Below are positions 15,741-23,037 of a stretch of DNA of 64,000 nt, piece by piece; within the stretch, counting starts at the first letter, position 1; each line of letters begins with the position of its first letter. Below the pieces are notes generated by a model. That model saw only the letters and a list, made by a program, of their open reading frames with translations, had not been told where the DNA came from and ran no database searches. A program made the translations under genes and the position numbers. This stretch comes from Euzebyella saccharophila (lineage in GTDB: Bacteria > Bacteroidota > Bacteroidia > Flavobacteriales > Flavobacteriaceae), in contig NZ_JACYFJ010000001.1 of assembly GCF_014855495.1 (NCBI RefSeq), forward strand, positions 682,001-746,000. Direction: 5' to 3'.

Positions 15741-17075
15741 TTGAAAGCGAAAATCAACTTTTCATCCATCAATAAACTGGCAATTCCCGCTACGGTAGCA
15801 GGAATTGCGGAACCGCTTTTATCAATTACCGATACCGCTATTGTGGGCAATATACCTGTAGATGGGTTGGAGTCTTTGGCAGCTGCTGGAATCGTTGGTT
15901 CTTTTTTGTCGATGTTGATTTGGATTTTAGGCCAGACCCGTAGTGCCATTTCGGCCATTATTTCGCAATACTTAGGTGCAGGTAGGTTGGAAGAAGTAAA
16001 AACCCTGCCCGCTCAAGCCATCTATTTGAATATCGCCCTTAGCATTCTCATTTTGCTTTCTACCATTTTTGTGGTACGCGAAATATTTGAGTTGCTCAAT
16101 GCCTCGGGTAAGATATTGGAATATTGTATTAGTTATTATTCCATAAGGGTTTGGGGCTTTCCGCTAACGCTTTTTGTTTTTGCTGTCATGGGAATTTTCA
16201 GGGGGTTACAGAATACGTACTATCCCATGCTCATAGCTATCACAGGTGCCATTTTAAATATTGGCCTCGATTTTTTGTTGGTCTATGGCGTTGACGGATA
16301 TTTAGAACCCATGTATTTGGAAGGTGCTGCTTGGGCCAGTTTAATTGCCCAAGGCATAATGGCTATTATGGCTTTCGTGCTGCTTTTGGTAAAAACGGAT
16401 ATTAGCTTAAAACTTCAGTTGCCGTTAAATAAAGAATTGGGCCGATTGGTAGTCATGAGCCTGAATCTGTTCGTTAGGGCTCTGGCCTTGAACACCGCAC
16501 TGATTTTGGCCGTAAGGGAAGCCACGGATTTAGGGGCCCAGTACATTGGTGCACATACCATCGCCATTAATATATGGTTGTTTTCGGCCTTTTTTATTGA
16601 TGGGTACGCTGCTGCAGGGAATATTATGGGAGGTCGCTTATTGGGAGCACAGGATTATGCGGGCTTGTTTACCTTGGCAAAGAGAATCATTAAATACGGA
16701 CTACTCATTAGCTTGGTTTTAATGCTTTTTGGATTTGTTTTTTACAAGCCAATCGGCCTGTTATTCTCCAAGGAGACTTTGGTGCTGGAAACTTTTTATA
16801 CTGTATTTTTCATTGTAATCCTCAGTTTACCCATGAACACCGTGGCCTTTGTTTTTGATGGCTTGTTCAAAGGTTTGGGAGAAATGAAGTATTTGAGAAA
16901 CACCCTGCTCGCCGCTACTTTTCTTGGTTTTGTACCTGTTTTGTTTTTGGGAAAGTATTTGGATTGGGGGCTCTACGGAATTTGGGCGGCTTTTACTATA
17001 TGGATGGTCATTCGCGGAGGTGCGTTGGTTTGGGAGTTTAGAAGAAAGTTTCTGCCCCTCTTGCAAAATAGTTAA
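15741..17075 (+). CDS. MATE family efflux transporter
   Basis: 444 aa inner-membrane exporter with 12 predicted helices, DinF-like branch. The start of the fold INKLAIPATVAGIAEPLLSI and ITDTAIVG (with the helix-1 Asp region) are characteristic, and the repeat recurs in the second half (ALNTALILAVREATDLGAQY). It would export toxic compounds using a Na+ or H+ gradient. The start is TTG at 15741; no in-frame ATG precedes the first helix. It lies between the GNAT and hydratase genes in a same-strand run. Confidence 0.93.
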   Translation: MKAKINFSSINKLAIPATVAGIAEPLLSITDTAIVGNIPVDGLESLAAAGIVGSFLSMLIWILGQTRSAISAIISQYLGAGRLEEVKTLPAQAIYLNIALSILILLSTIFVVREIFELLNASGKILEYCISYYSIRVWGFPLTLFVFAVMGIFRGLQNTYYPMLIAITGAILNIGLDFLLVYGVDGYLEPMYLEGAAWASLIAQGIMAIMAFVLLLVKTDISLKLQLPLNKELGRLVVMSLNLFVRALALNTALILAVREATDLGAQYIGAHTIAINIWLFSAFFIDGYAAAGNIMGGRLLGAQDYAGLFTLAKRIIKYGLLISLVLMLFGFVFYKPIGLLFSKETLVLETFYTVFFIVILSLPMNTVAFVFDGLFKGLGEMKYLRNTLLAATFLGFVPVLFLGKYLDWGLYGIWAAFTIWMVIRGGALVWEFRRKFLPLLQNS

Positions 17076-17106
17076 TTTTAAGGTACATCTTTAAACTTCA
17101 ATTTTT

Positions 17107-17874
17107 ATGGGAACCGATAGGGAAAACGGAAGTCTCTACACCAAAATAGACGGAAAGGTAGCAACGGTAGAATTCGGCCACCCGGCCGGTAATTCGTTTA
17201 CGGCAGAACTGCTGAATAGGTTGGTCAAAGAACTCGATCAGCTTTCAAATAATGATGCCATTACGGTGATTGTTTTAAAATCAGAGGGAGAACGCGCCTT
17301 TTGTGGCGGGGCTTCTTTTGATGAACTATTGGCGGTTTCCAATTTGGAGGAAGGTAAAGTGTTTTTCAGTGGGTTTGCCCATGTAATCAACGCCATGCGT
17401 ACCTGTAAAAAAGTGATTGTCGGTAGAGTGCAGGGCAAGACAGTTGGCGGAGGTTTGGGCCTGGCGGCGGCATGTGATTACGTTTATGCCAGTGAAGCAG
17501 CAGCCATACGGTTATCAGAGCTTTCAATAGGGATTGCCCCTTTGGTGATTGCCCCGGCGGTAGAACGTAAAATTGGCACCGCGGCATTATCAGAACTTTC
17601 ATTGGCCCCAACCGAATGGAAAAGTGCCTATTGGGCACAGGAAAAGGGACTATTTTCAAAGGTGTTCGATAGTTTAAAGGAATTGGATAAGGAACTGGAT
17701 TTCTTTGCTAACAAATTATCGGGCTACAACCCGGAAGCCCTTTACGAGTGGAAAAAAGTATTATGGAACCAAACCGACCATTGGGATGAGCTTTTAGTGG
17801 AAAGGGCGTCCATTACCGGAAAATTAGTACTTTCCAATTTTACAAAAGAGGCATTAAACAAATTTAAAAAATAG
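17107..17874 (+). CDS. Enoyl-CoA hydratase/isomerase family protein
   Basis: 255 aa crotonase-fold protein. Oxyanion-hole segments are visible: FCGGASFDEL (residues around 61-70) and GKTVGGGLGLAAACDYVYAS (around 110-130). The catalytic Glu of classical hydratases is not obvious at the second position (RLSELSIGIAPLVIAPAVER instead of a P-E-x-x-L-G block), so hydratase chemistry is uncertain and it may be an isomerase or thioesterase-like member. It is followed 3 bases later by a micro-membrane protein gene. Confidence 0.88.
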   Translation: MGTDRENGSLYTKIDGKVATVEFGHPAGNSFTAELLNRLVKELDQLSNNDAITVIVLKSEGERAFCGGASFDELLAVSNLEEGKVFFSGFAHVINAMRTCKKVIVGRVQGKTVGGGLGLAAACDYVYASEAAAIRLSELSIGIAPLVIAPAVERKIGTAALSELSLAPTEWKSAYWAQEKGLFSKVFDSLKELDKELDFFANKLSGYNPEALYEWKKVLWNQTDHWDELLVERASITGKLVLSNFTKEALNKFKK

Positions 17875-17877
17875 ACA

Positions 17878-17985
17878 ATGGCAGAATATTTAAGTGGAAA
17901 CCTGATATTTTTAATTTTGGCCGTGGTAGTCGTGGTCGTTTATATTATCAACAGAATCAGAGGAAATAAAAAGTTCAAAAGGTAA
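17878..17985 (+). CDS. Micro-membrane protein A (35 aa)
   Basis: ATG 17878 to TAA 17983-17985. It has a short N-terminus (MAEYLSGN), one hydrophobic helix rich in Val/Ile/Leu (residues 9-24) and a basic tail ending NRIRGNKKFKR, predicting an N-out/C-in single-pass protein. It starts 3 bases after the enoyl-CoA hydratase stop. A very similar gene follows 41 bases later, which supports that it is translated. Function unknown. Confidence 0.65.
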   Translation: MAEYLSGNLIFLILAVVVVVVYIINRIRGNKKFKR

Positions 17986-18026
17986 TAAGTTAGGGTTACC
18001 ATCGTTCTTCCATAAAAACATACTTA

Positions 18027-18140
18027 ATGGATATTCTTACATTCCTGAACGGAGACCTTATTTTCCCCCTGCTGGCCCTCTTTGTAGTGGTAATTTATTT
18101 TTTTAATCGAGTTCGAGCACGTCGCAAGTACAAGCGTTAA
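18027..18140 (+). CDS. Micro-membrane protein B (37 aa)
   Basis: ATG 18027 to TAA 18138-18140. Same architecture as the preceding gene: LNGDLIF at the membrane entry, a 16-18 residue hydrophobic helix, then NRVRARRKYKR. Both share the pattern (L)xG(N/D)LIF at the start and NR(I/V)RxxxK(F/Y)KR at the end, so they look like tandem paralogues. Function unknown; a small regulatory subunit of a membrane complex is possible. Confidence 0.65.
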   Translation: MDILTFLNGDLIFPLLALFVVVIYFFNRVRARRKYKR

Positions 18141-18175
18141 GTTTTAGTCTCTGTGTACTTAATGCTAAATTAAAA

Positions 18176-18203
18176 TTGGAAGTCCGTTATATTGCTATAT
18201 TTG
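18176..18203 (+). promoter_or_regulatory. Bacteroidetes-type promoter of the PHP gene
   Basis: TTG (18176-18178), 17-base spacer, TATATTTG (18196-18203), 22 bases before the ATG at 18226. The -7 box fits TAnnTTTG exactly. Confidence 0.55.
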
Positions 18204-18225
18204 GTAACCACCAAACCGCAATAGC

Positions 18226-19425
18226 ATGAGAGTCTTACCATTAGTTCTAGTTTCTTTCTTTGTAGTCATCAGTTGTACCGAAAAAAAGGCACCCAAAGCC
18301 AAACCTCAAAAATGGTTCAAGGGCAATTTGCATACCCATTCCTATTGGAGCGATGGAGATGAATTCCCCGAGGTAATTTTAGATTGGTACAAAAATCACG
18401 ATTATCAATTTTTAGCCTTATCGGATCATAATACTATGGCCAAGGAAGAAAAATGGATTGCCATTCGGGAAAATTCCATTTATCAAAAGGCGTTTCAATC
18501 TTACTTGAAAACGTATGGTGAGGATTGGGTCAACTATAAAATCGATTCAGGAACTACCAGGGTAAAGCTAAAAACCTTTAAAGAATACAGTGAGTATGCC
18601 CAATTGGCCGGTGAGTTTTTGGTAATCCCCTCTGAGGAAATTACCGATAGGTTTGAGGACAAGCATATTCACATGAATGCCACCAACATACAGGAAATGA
18701 TAAGTCCAAAAGGCGGAAATAGTGTCTTGGAGACCATGCAAAATAACTTGAACCAAGTTTTGGAGCAACGCCAACGTACCGGTGTTCCTATGATTCCGCA
18801 TATCAATCACCCCAACTTTTTCTACAGTATTGATTTGGAGGATATGAAGGCCTTAAATGGTGAGCGGTTCTTTGAGGTGTACAATGGGCATCCTATGGTG
18901 CACAATATGGGCGATTCCGTTCATATTTCTACTGAAGAAATGTGGGATTTGATAAATATCGATTATCTCGAAAATAATAAACAATTGATGTATGGCCTGG
19001 CAACGGACGATTCCCATAGCTATCACCAAATAGGAAACAAGTGGAGCAATGCCGGCCGCGGTTGGATCATGGTTCAATCAGATACACTTTCCGTTACTAG
19101 CTTAATCGGGGCCATGGAAGCGGGTCATTTTTATGCCAGTACGGGAGTGACTCTAAAGACGGTTACCATGGATGCTAATGTGTTAACCGTTGAAGTAGAT
19201 GCACAACCCAATGTGGATTATGAAATTACCTTTATTGGGTGTGAAAAAGGCGCCTCTGAAACCAAAGTTCTGCATACGGTAATTGGGGCCAGCGCTTCCT
19301 ATGAGCTGGATGAAAATTTATTATTTGTTCGTTCAAAGGTTGTATCCACCAAAAAACAGGAAAACCCCATTGAGGAACTGTTTTTTGAAATGGCATGGAC
19401 GCAGCCAGTACAGTTTATGGAGTAA
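18226..19425 (+). CDS. PHP-domain lipoprotein (metal-dependent phosphoesterase-like)
   Basis: 399 aa. Signal MRVLPLVLVSFFVVISC places a lipidated Cys at 17. PHP-type metal ligands are visible: GNLHTHSYWSDGDEF (HxH...D), ALSDHNTM, MIPHINHPNF, and GLATDDSHSYH. The domain covers about residues 30-310; the last 90 residues look like a beta-rich tail. It would be a periplasmic or surface phosphoesterase, often annotated as histidinol-phosphatase-like, but histidine biosynthesis is not implied because it is exported. The stop is one base from the convergent oxygenase gene. Confidence 0.88.
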   Translation: MRVLPLVLVSFFVVISCTEKKAPKAKPQKWFKGNLHTHSYWSDGDEFPEVILDWYKNHDYQFLALSDHNTMAKEEKWIAIRENSIYQKAFQSYLKTYGEDWVNYKIDSGTTRVKLKTFKEYSEYAQLAGEFLVIPSEEITDRFEDKHIHMNATNIQEMISPKGGNSVLETMQNNLNQVLEQRQRTGVPMIPHINHPNFFYSIDLEDMKALNGERFFEVYNGHPMVHNMGDSVHISTEEMWDLINIDYLENNKQLMYGLATDDSHSYHQIGNKWSNAGRGWIMVQSDTLSVTSLIGAMEAGHFYASTGVTLKTVTMDANVLTVEVDAQPNVDYEITFIGCEKGASETKVLHTVIGASASYELDENLLFVRSKVVSTKKQENPIEELFFEMAWTQPVQFME

Positions 19426-19426
19426 C

Positions 19427-20071
19427 TTACTGCGTTTTTAACCAGCCGGTAATGCTCAAACGCTCTCGGTTGGCAGGTTTTACTTCGTGTTCCAGTATAC
19501 GGCTTTCAAAAATAACCGCCCTTCCCGGAAATGGATAGATGCTTAGGGGTTTTTCGGCTCCGGCCCCATCCTTTAAATAAATGACCAATTCCCCGCCATG
19601 TTCCGGTTGCCAGTCGTCCTCATTCAAATAACAAACAATGGATAGCTTTCTACGGTCATCATTTTGAAAGGCATCCAAATGTCTTTTGTAAAACTTACCT
19701 TCCGGATAGAGTGCGTAGTGAAACTCCTTCCTGAAAATACCTAAATAGCAAGTACGGTTCAGGTATTGTACCATGTCGTTTATCCTGCTAAAAAATAACT
19801 GCTGTGGGCCGTTGGCAGTGGTTTCGTCCATCCAAAGAATAAAATCACCTCTAATACCACTTTTAATAATCTCATTGGTGCGGTTACCAATGGCCGCCTT
19901 TTTAAATTGGTCGTCTTCATATTGCCAAAGTAAATCGTTTCGCAAAAGGGCAACGGTAGATGCGGATAAAAAATTATCCATTACGCAATAGCCTTTTTCA
20001 AGCACATCTGTAATGATGGTTTCGTAAGTGGCGTCTTCCAATGTAATTGGCTGACCAATAGGTTCTTTCAC
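19427..20071 (-). CDS. 2-oxoglutarate/Fe(II)-dependent oxygenase (prolyl 4-hydroxylase-like)
   Basis: 214 aa cytoplasmic dioxygenase. Iron ligands HxD are in FYKRHLDAFQND (about 132-143), the distal His in RILEHEVKPANRERLSITGW with the 2OG-binding Arg four to eight residues later. The jelly-roll core includes LSIVCYLNEDDWQPEHGGEL. It hydroxylates an unknown protein or small molecule. The start is GTG at 20071. Convergent with the PHP gene, with one base between stops. Confidence 0.9.
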   Translation of the reverse strand: MKEPIGQPITLEDATYETIITDVLEKGYCVMDNFLSASTVALLRNDLLWQYEDDQFKKAAIGNRTNEIIKSGIRGDFILWMDETTANGPQQLFFSRINDMVQYLNRTCYLGIFRKEFHYALYPEGKFYKRHLDAFQNDDRRKLSIVCYLNEDDWQPEHGGELVIYLKDGAGAEKPLSIYPFPGRAVIFESRILEHEVKPANRERLSITGWLKTQ

Positions 20072-20134
20072 TCGAAGGGTTTATAAAAAATCGGGCAAAT
20101 GTAATCTAGAAATCAATTGGTTTTTTAAAATCTC

Positions 20135-20142
20135 TACCTTTG
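20135..20142 (+). promoter_or_regulatory. -7 box for queD
   Basis: TACCTTTG matches TAnnTTTG, 17 bases before the queD ATG. A TTG at 20117-20119 is a short-spaced -33 candidate. Confidence 0.45.
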
Positions 20143-20159
20143 CCGAACAAAATGTTTTT

Positions 20160-20612
20160 ATGGCCAATATTAGGATTACCAAACAATTTAATTTTGAAAC
20201 GGGACACGCGCTCTATGGGTACGACGGAAAGTGTAGAAATGTACATGGGCACAGTTATAAGCTCTCAGTTACGGTCATAGGTCAGCCAATCACAGATTCT
20301 TCAAACGTTAAATGGGGTATGGTCATTGACTTTGGTGATCTTAAAAAGATTGTTAAGGAAGAGATTGTAGACAAGTTCGATCATGCTACGGTCTTCAATA
20401 AGAATACACCTCATATTGAATTGGCCAATGAATTGATCAGTAGGGGCCACAATGTTATTTTGGCAGAATATCAACCTACCAGTGAGAATATGGTCATTGA
20501 TTTTGCCAAGAAAATTGGCGACAGGTTACCCGATAACATCAAACTACATTCCTTAAAGCTTCAGGAAACCGATACTTCCTATGCGGAGTGGTATGCAAGT
20601 GACAATTCCTAA
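20160..20612 (+). CDS. queD: 6-carboxy-5,6,7,8-tetrahydropterin synthase / 6-pyruvoyl tetrahydropterin synthase family
   Basis: 150 aa enzyme of the preQ0/queuosine route, converting dihydroneopterin triphosphate to 6-carboxytetrahydropterin. Zinc ligands are in FETGHALYG and NVHGHSY, the catalytic Cys just before (GKCRNVHGH), and DHATVFN and the closing Glu near KLQETDTSY fit the family. Length is normal. It is a standalone gene between the oxygenase and lpxH; other queuosine genes are not in the window. A pterin-specific PTPS role cannot be excluded. Confidence 0.9.
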   Translation: MANIRITKQFNFETGHALYGYDGKCRNVHGHSYKLSVTVIGQPITDSSNVKWGMVIDFGDLKKIVKEEIVDKFDHATVFNKNTPHIELANELISRGHNVILAEYQPTSENMVIDFAKKIGDRLPDNIKLHSLKLQETDTSYAEWYASDNS

Positions 20613-20636
20613 ATTCTAGCTTATCTCACTAATATC

Positions 20637-20644
20637 TATATTTG
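20637..20644 (+). promoter_or_regulatory. -7 box very close to the lpxH start
   Basis: TATATTTG fits TAnnTTTG and ends 7 bases before the lpxH ATG, which would give a nearly leaderless mRNA. No good -33 element was seen. Confidence 0.4.
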
Positions 20645-20651
20645 CCCAAGT

Positions 20652-21419
20652 ATGAAAACCATAGACCTTCCACCGGGCAAAAAAGTGTATTTTTCTAGTG
20701 ACAACCATTTGGGAGCACCTACTATGGAGCAGAGCTTGCCACGGGAAAAGAAGTTCGTGGCCTGGTTGGATGCTATTAAAGAGGATGCGGGAGCTATTTT
20801 TTTGCTGGGCGATTTGTTCGATTTTTGGATGGAATACAAAACGGTGGTGCCCAAAGGTTTTACTCGTACATTGGGGAAATTGGCGGAAATCTCCGATGCC
20901 GGAATCCCCATTTATTTCTTCGTGGGCAATCATGATCTCTGGATGAACGGTTATTTTGAGGAAGAATTGGGTATCCCTGTCTTTCACAAACCGCAGCAGT
21001 TCAAAATCAACGGAACTACTTTTTTTATTGGGCATGGAGACGGACTCGGGCCAGATGACAAAGGTTTTAAGCGAATGAAAAAGGTGTTTACCAACCCCGT
21101 CGCGCAGTGGTTTTTTCGTTGGTTGCACCCTGATATTGGCGTCCGCTTGGCAAAACATTTATCGGTTAGCAATAAATTGATTTCCGGTGATGACGATGCC
21201 AATTTTTTGGGAGAAGAAAAAGAATGGCTGGTGCTCTATGCCAAAAGGAAATTGGAATCCCAACACTACGATCATTTTATTTTTGGTCACCGGCACTTGC
21301 CCTTGGAAATTGATCTTAACGGAAAATCCGAGTACACCAATTTAGGCGACTGGGTAAATTACTATACCTATGCCGTTTTTGACGGAGAGTCCTTAAGCTT
21401 GGAAAAGTTTGAGAGGTGA
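20652..21419 (+). CDS. lpxH: UDP-2,3-diacylglucosamine diphosphatase
   Basis: 255 aa calcineurin-like metallophosphoesterase of lipid A synthesis, making lipid X and UMP from UDP-diacylglucosamine at the inner membrane surface. Metal motifs: FSSDNHLGAP (D-x-H), LLGDLFDFW (GDxxD), FFVGNHDLWM (GNHD), FIGHGDGLGP and FGHRHLP (GHxH). LpxH-type insert KGFKRMKKVF follows GDGLG. Length is slightly longer than the E. coli enzyme, normal for Bacteroidota. The stop is directly adjacent to the convergent MFS stop. Confidence 0.93.
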   Translation: MKTIDLPPGKKVYFSSDNHLGAPTMEQSLPREKKFVAWLDAIKEDAGAIFLLGDLFDFWMEYKTVVPKGFTRTLGKLAEISDAGIPIYFFVGNHDLWMNGYFEEELGIPVFHKPQQFKINGTTFFIGHGDGLGPDDKGFKRMKKVFTNPVAQWFFRWLHPDIGVRLAKHLSVSNKLISGDDDANFLGEEKEWLVLYAKRKLESQHYDHFIFGHRHLPLEIDLNGKSEYTNLGDWVNYYTYAVFDGESLSLEKFER

Positions 21420-22679
21420 TTATTCCTCTTTCTCATGTTCTTCAATATCCCTTGATAAATCGAGTCTTCTAAAAGTAGGCGAAACAAAAGCAGTGGCGCC
21501 CACAGTTAAAAGGGTCATGCATCCCCCAAAAACAACAGCGGTAACGGTACCCATCAATTTGGCGGTAAGTCCGCTTTCAAAAGCACCCAACTCATTGGAA
21601 GACCCCACAAACATAGAATTTACTGAAGCCACTCTACCTCGCATATGATCCGGAGTTTTTAGCTGAAGAATGGTTTGCCTAATAATCATGGAAACTCCGT
21701 CAACGGCCCCACTTACGAAAAGAGCAGCTACAGAAAGCCAAAAATAGGTGGATAGGCCAAAGACAATCATACAAATTCCGAAACCAAAGACGGCCAAAAG
21801 CAGTTTTTTTCCGGCGTTTTTATGCAAAGGAAAACGTGTAGAACCCAACATGGTAATAGCGGCCCCTACGGCGGGTGCGGCCCGGAGAATACCAAAGCCT
21901 TCGGAGCCTACATGCAAAATGTCTTGCGCATAAACCGGTAACAGGGCAACGGCTCCCCCAAATAGTACGGCTATCATATCCAAAGTCAAGGCACCTAAAA
22001 TGGCCTTTGTGCTGAAAACAAAGCGCAACCCTTCTTTTAAGCTTTGAAAAACGGGTTCCCCAATTTTAGGGTTGAGAATAGGCTTTCTTTTGATTTGTGA
22101 AAGACTGATCAGGGCAAGTACCGAAAAACCAAAAATTAGGCACATGGACCAATGTACTCCCATCCAGCTGATGGAAAATCCCGCCAAGGCCGGACCCAAA
22201 ACTGCGGCCAATTGCCAAGTGGTACTGCTCCAAGTGGCGGCATTAGGATAAATCTTTTTGGGTACGATTAAAGCAATTAAAGAAAAGATGGTGGGGCCTA
22301 TAAAAGCGCGAACAATTCCCCCTAAAAATACCAATCCGTATATATTGTATAGGATGACCTGTTGAGATAGGTGTAGCTCAATGGAAGGCCAACTCAACAA
22401 AAACAACCCCAAACTAATAATGGAAAACCCAAAAATGCACTTGACCAACAAATTCCGCTTTTCTTTTTGATCCACTACATGGCCGGCAAAAAGAGCCGTG
22501 GAAACTGCGGGAATTACTTCCATCAGACCTATGATTCCTAAAGAAAGCGGGTCCTTGGTCATGGAATATACCTGCCATTCGATAACGATAAATTGCATGG
22601 ACCAAGCAAAAACCATCGCAAAACGGACCAATAAAAAAATGTTGAATTCTCTATAACGAAGGGCTGCGTATGGATCCAT
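21420..22679 (-). CDS. MFS transporter, enterobactin-exporter-like (MFS_3)
   Basis: 419 aa with about 12 membrane helices. The N-terminus ALRYREFNIFLLVRFAMVFA and the loop GHVVDQKEKRNLL (variant of the MFS loop 2-3 GxxxDrxxRR signature) suit the EntS/MFS_3 branch. The central charged loop is SQIKRKPILNPKIGEPVFQS. It presumably exports a small molecule; the substrate cannot be read. Upstream lie two TetR-type operator-like palindromes, but no regulator gene is adjacent. Confidence 0.9.
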   Translation of the reverse strand: MDPYAALRYREFNIFLLVRFAMVFAWSMQFIVIEWQVYSMTKDPLSLGIIGLMEVIPAVSTALFAGHVVDQKEKRNLLVKCIFGFSIISLGLFLLSWPSIELHLSQQVILYNIYGLVFLGGIVRAFIGPTIFSLIALIVPKKIYPNAATWSSTTWQLAAVLGPALAGFSISWMGVHWSMCLIFGFSVLALISLSQIKRKPILNPKIGEPVFQSLKEGLRFVFSTKAILGALTLDMIAVLFGGAVALLPVYAQDILHVGSEGFGILRAAPAVGAAITMLGSTRFPLHKNAGKKLLLAVFGFGICMIVFGLSTYFWLSVAALFVSGAVDGVSMIIRQTILQLKTPDHMRGRVASVNSMFVGSSNELGAFESGLTAKLMGTVTAVVFGGCMTLLTVGATAFVSPTFRRLDLSRDIEEHEKEE

Positions 22680-22780
22680 AATCGCTAGTTGCGTATGAAA
22701 TATGGGACAAAGGTATCAACTCTGCACGAGGAAAATCATAAAGAACAAAAGAAATACGCCTGACGTACTCAAAAAGTTAA

Positions 22781-22800
22781 AACCGACTACCCGGTCGGAA
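22781..22800. promoter_or_regulatory. TetR-type operator-like palindrome 1
   Basis: AACCGACTACCCGGTCGGAA, inverted repeat CCGAC/GTCGG around a six-base centre. Same 20-base register as the second site 126 bases away. Confidence 0.45.
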
Positions 22801-22906
22801 AATTAGTTTCTCCCATCCGTATATTTCAATAAGGCTATCGATAAACGGTAAGATTTTCAAACTCAAATTAACGAAACATCAAGCCTTGAGGTTTGTGGAA
22901 AATTAA

Positions 22907-22926
22907 AACCGACCAAGCGGTTGGTT
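22907..22926. promoter_or_regulatory. TetR-type operator-like palindrome 2
   Basis: AACCGACCAAGCGGTTGGTT, eight-base arms AACCGACC/GGTTGGTT with one mismatch around AAGC. GACC/GGTY arms of this length are typical of TetR-family operators; assignment is by shape only. Confidence 0.45.
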
Positions 22927-23037
22927 AAACGGACGTCCTTGGATTGCGGTTTGTTGCTATTAAACTATGCTGATGCCAAGTGAATTTAAAAATTCAGTCT
23001 ATGAAGCACCATAACATCCATGCCCTGCTGCTTGTTC

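Larger units (their letters stand above)
22680..23037. other. 358-base gene-free region between MFS and recJ
   Basis: No ORF of note. It contains two operator-like palindromes (22781-22800 and 22907-22926), each preceded by a TTAAAACCGAC-like stretch. The rest is A/T rich without clear terminator or repeat. A regulatory gene may once have been here, but I see no remnant. Confidence 0.5.

Noticed and set aside
20616-21202. Frames antisense to lpxH
   Set aside because: The plus-strand frame has full metallophosphoesterase motifs.
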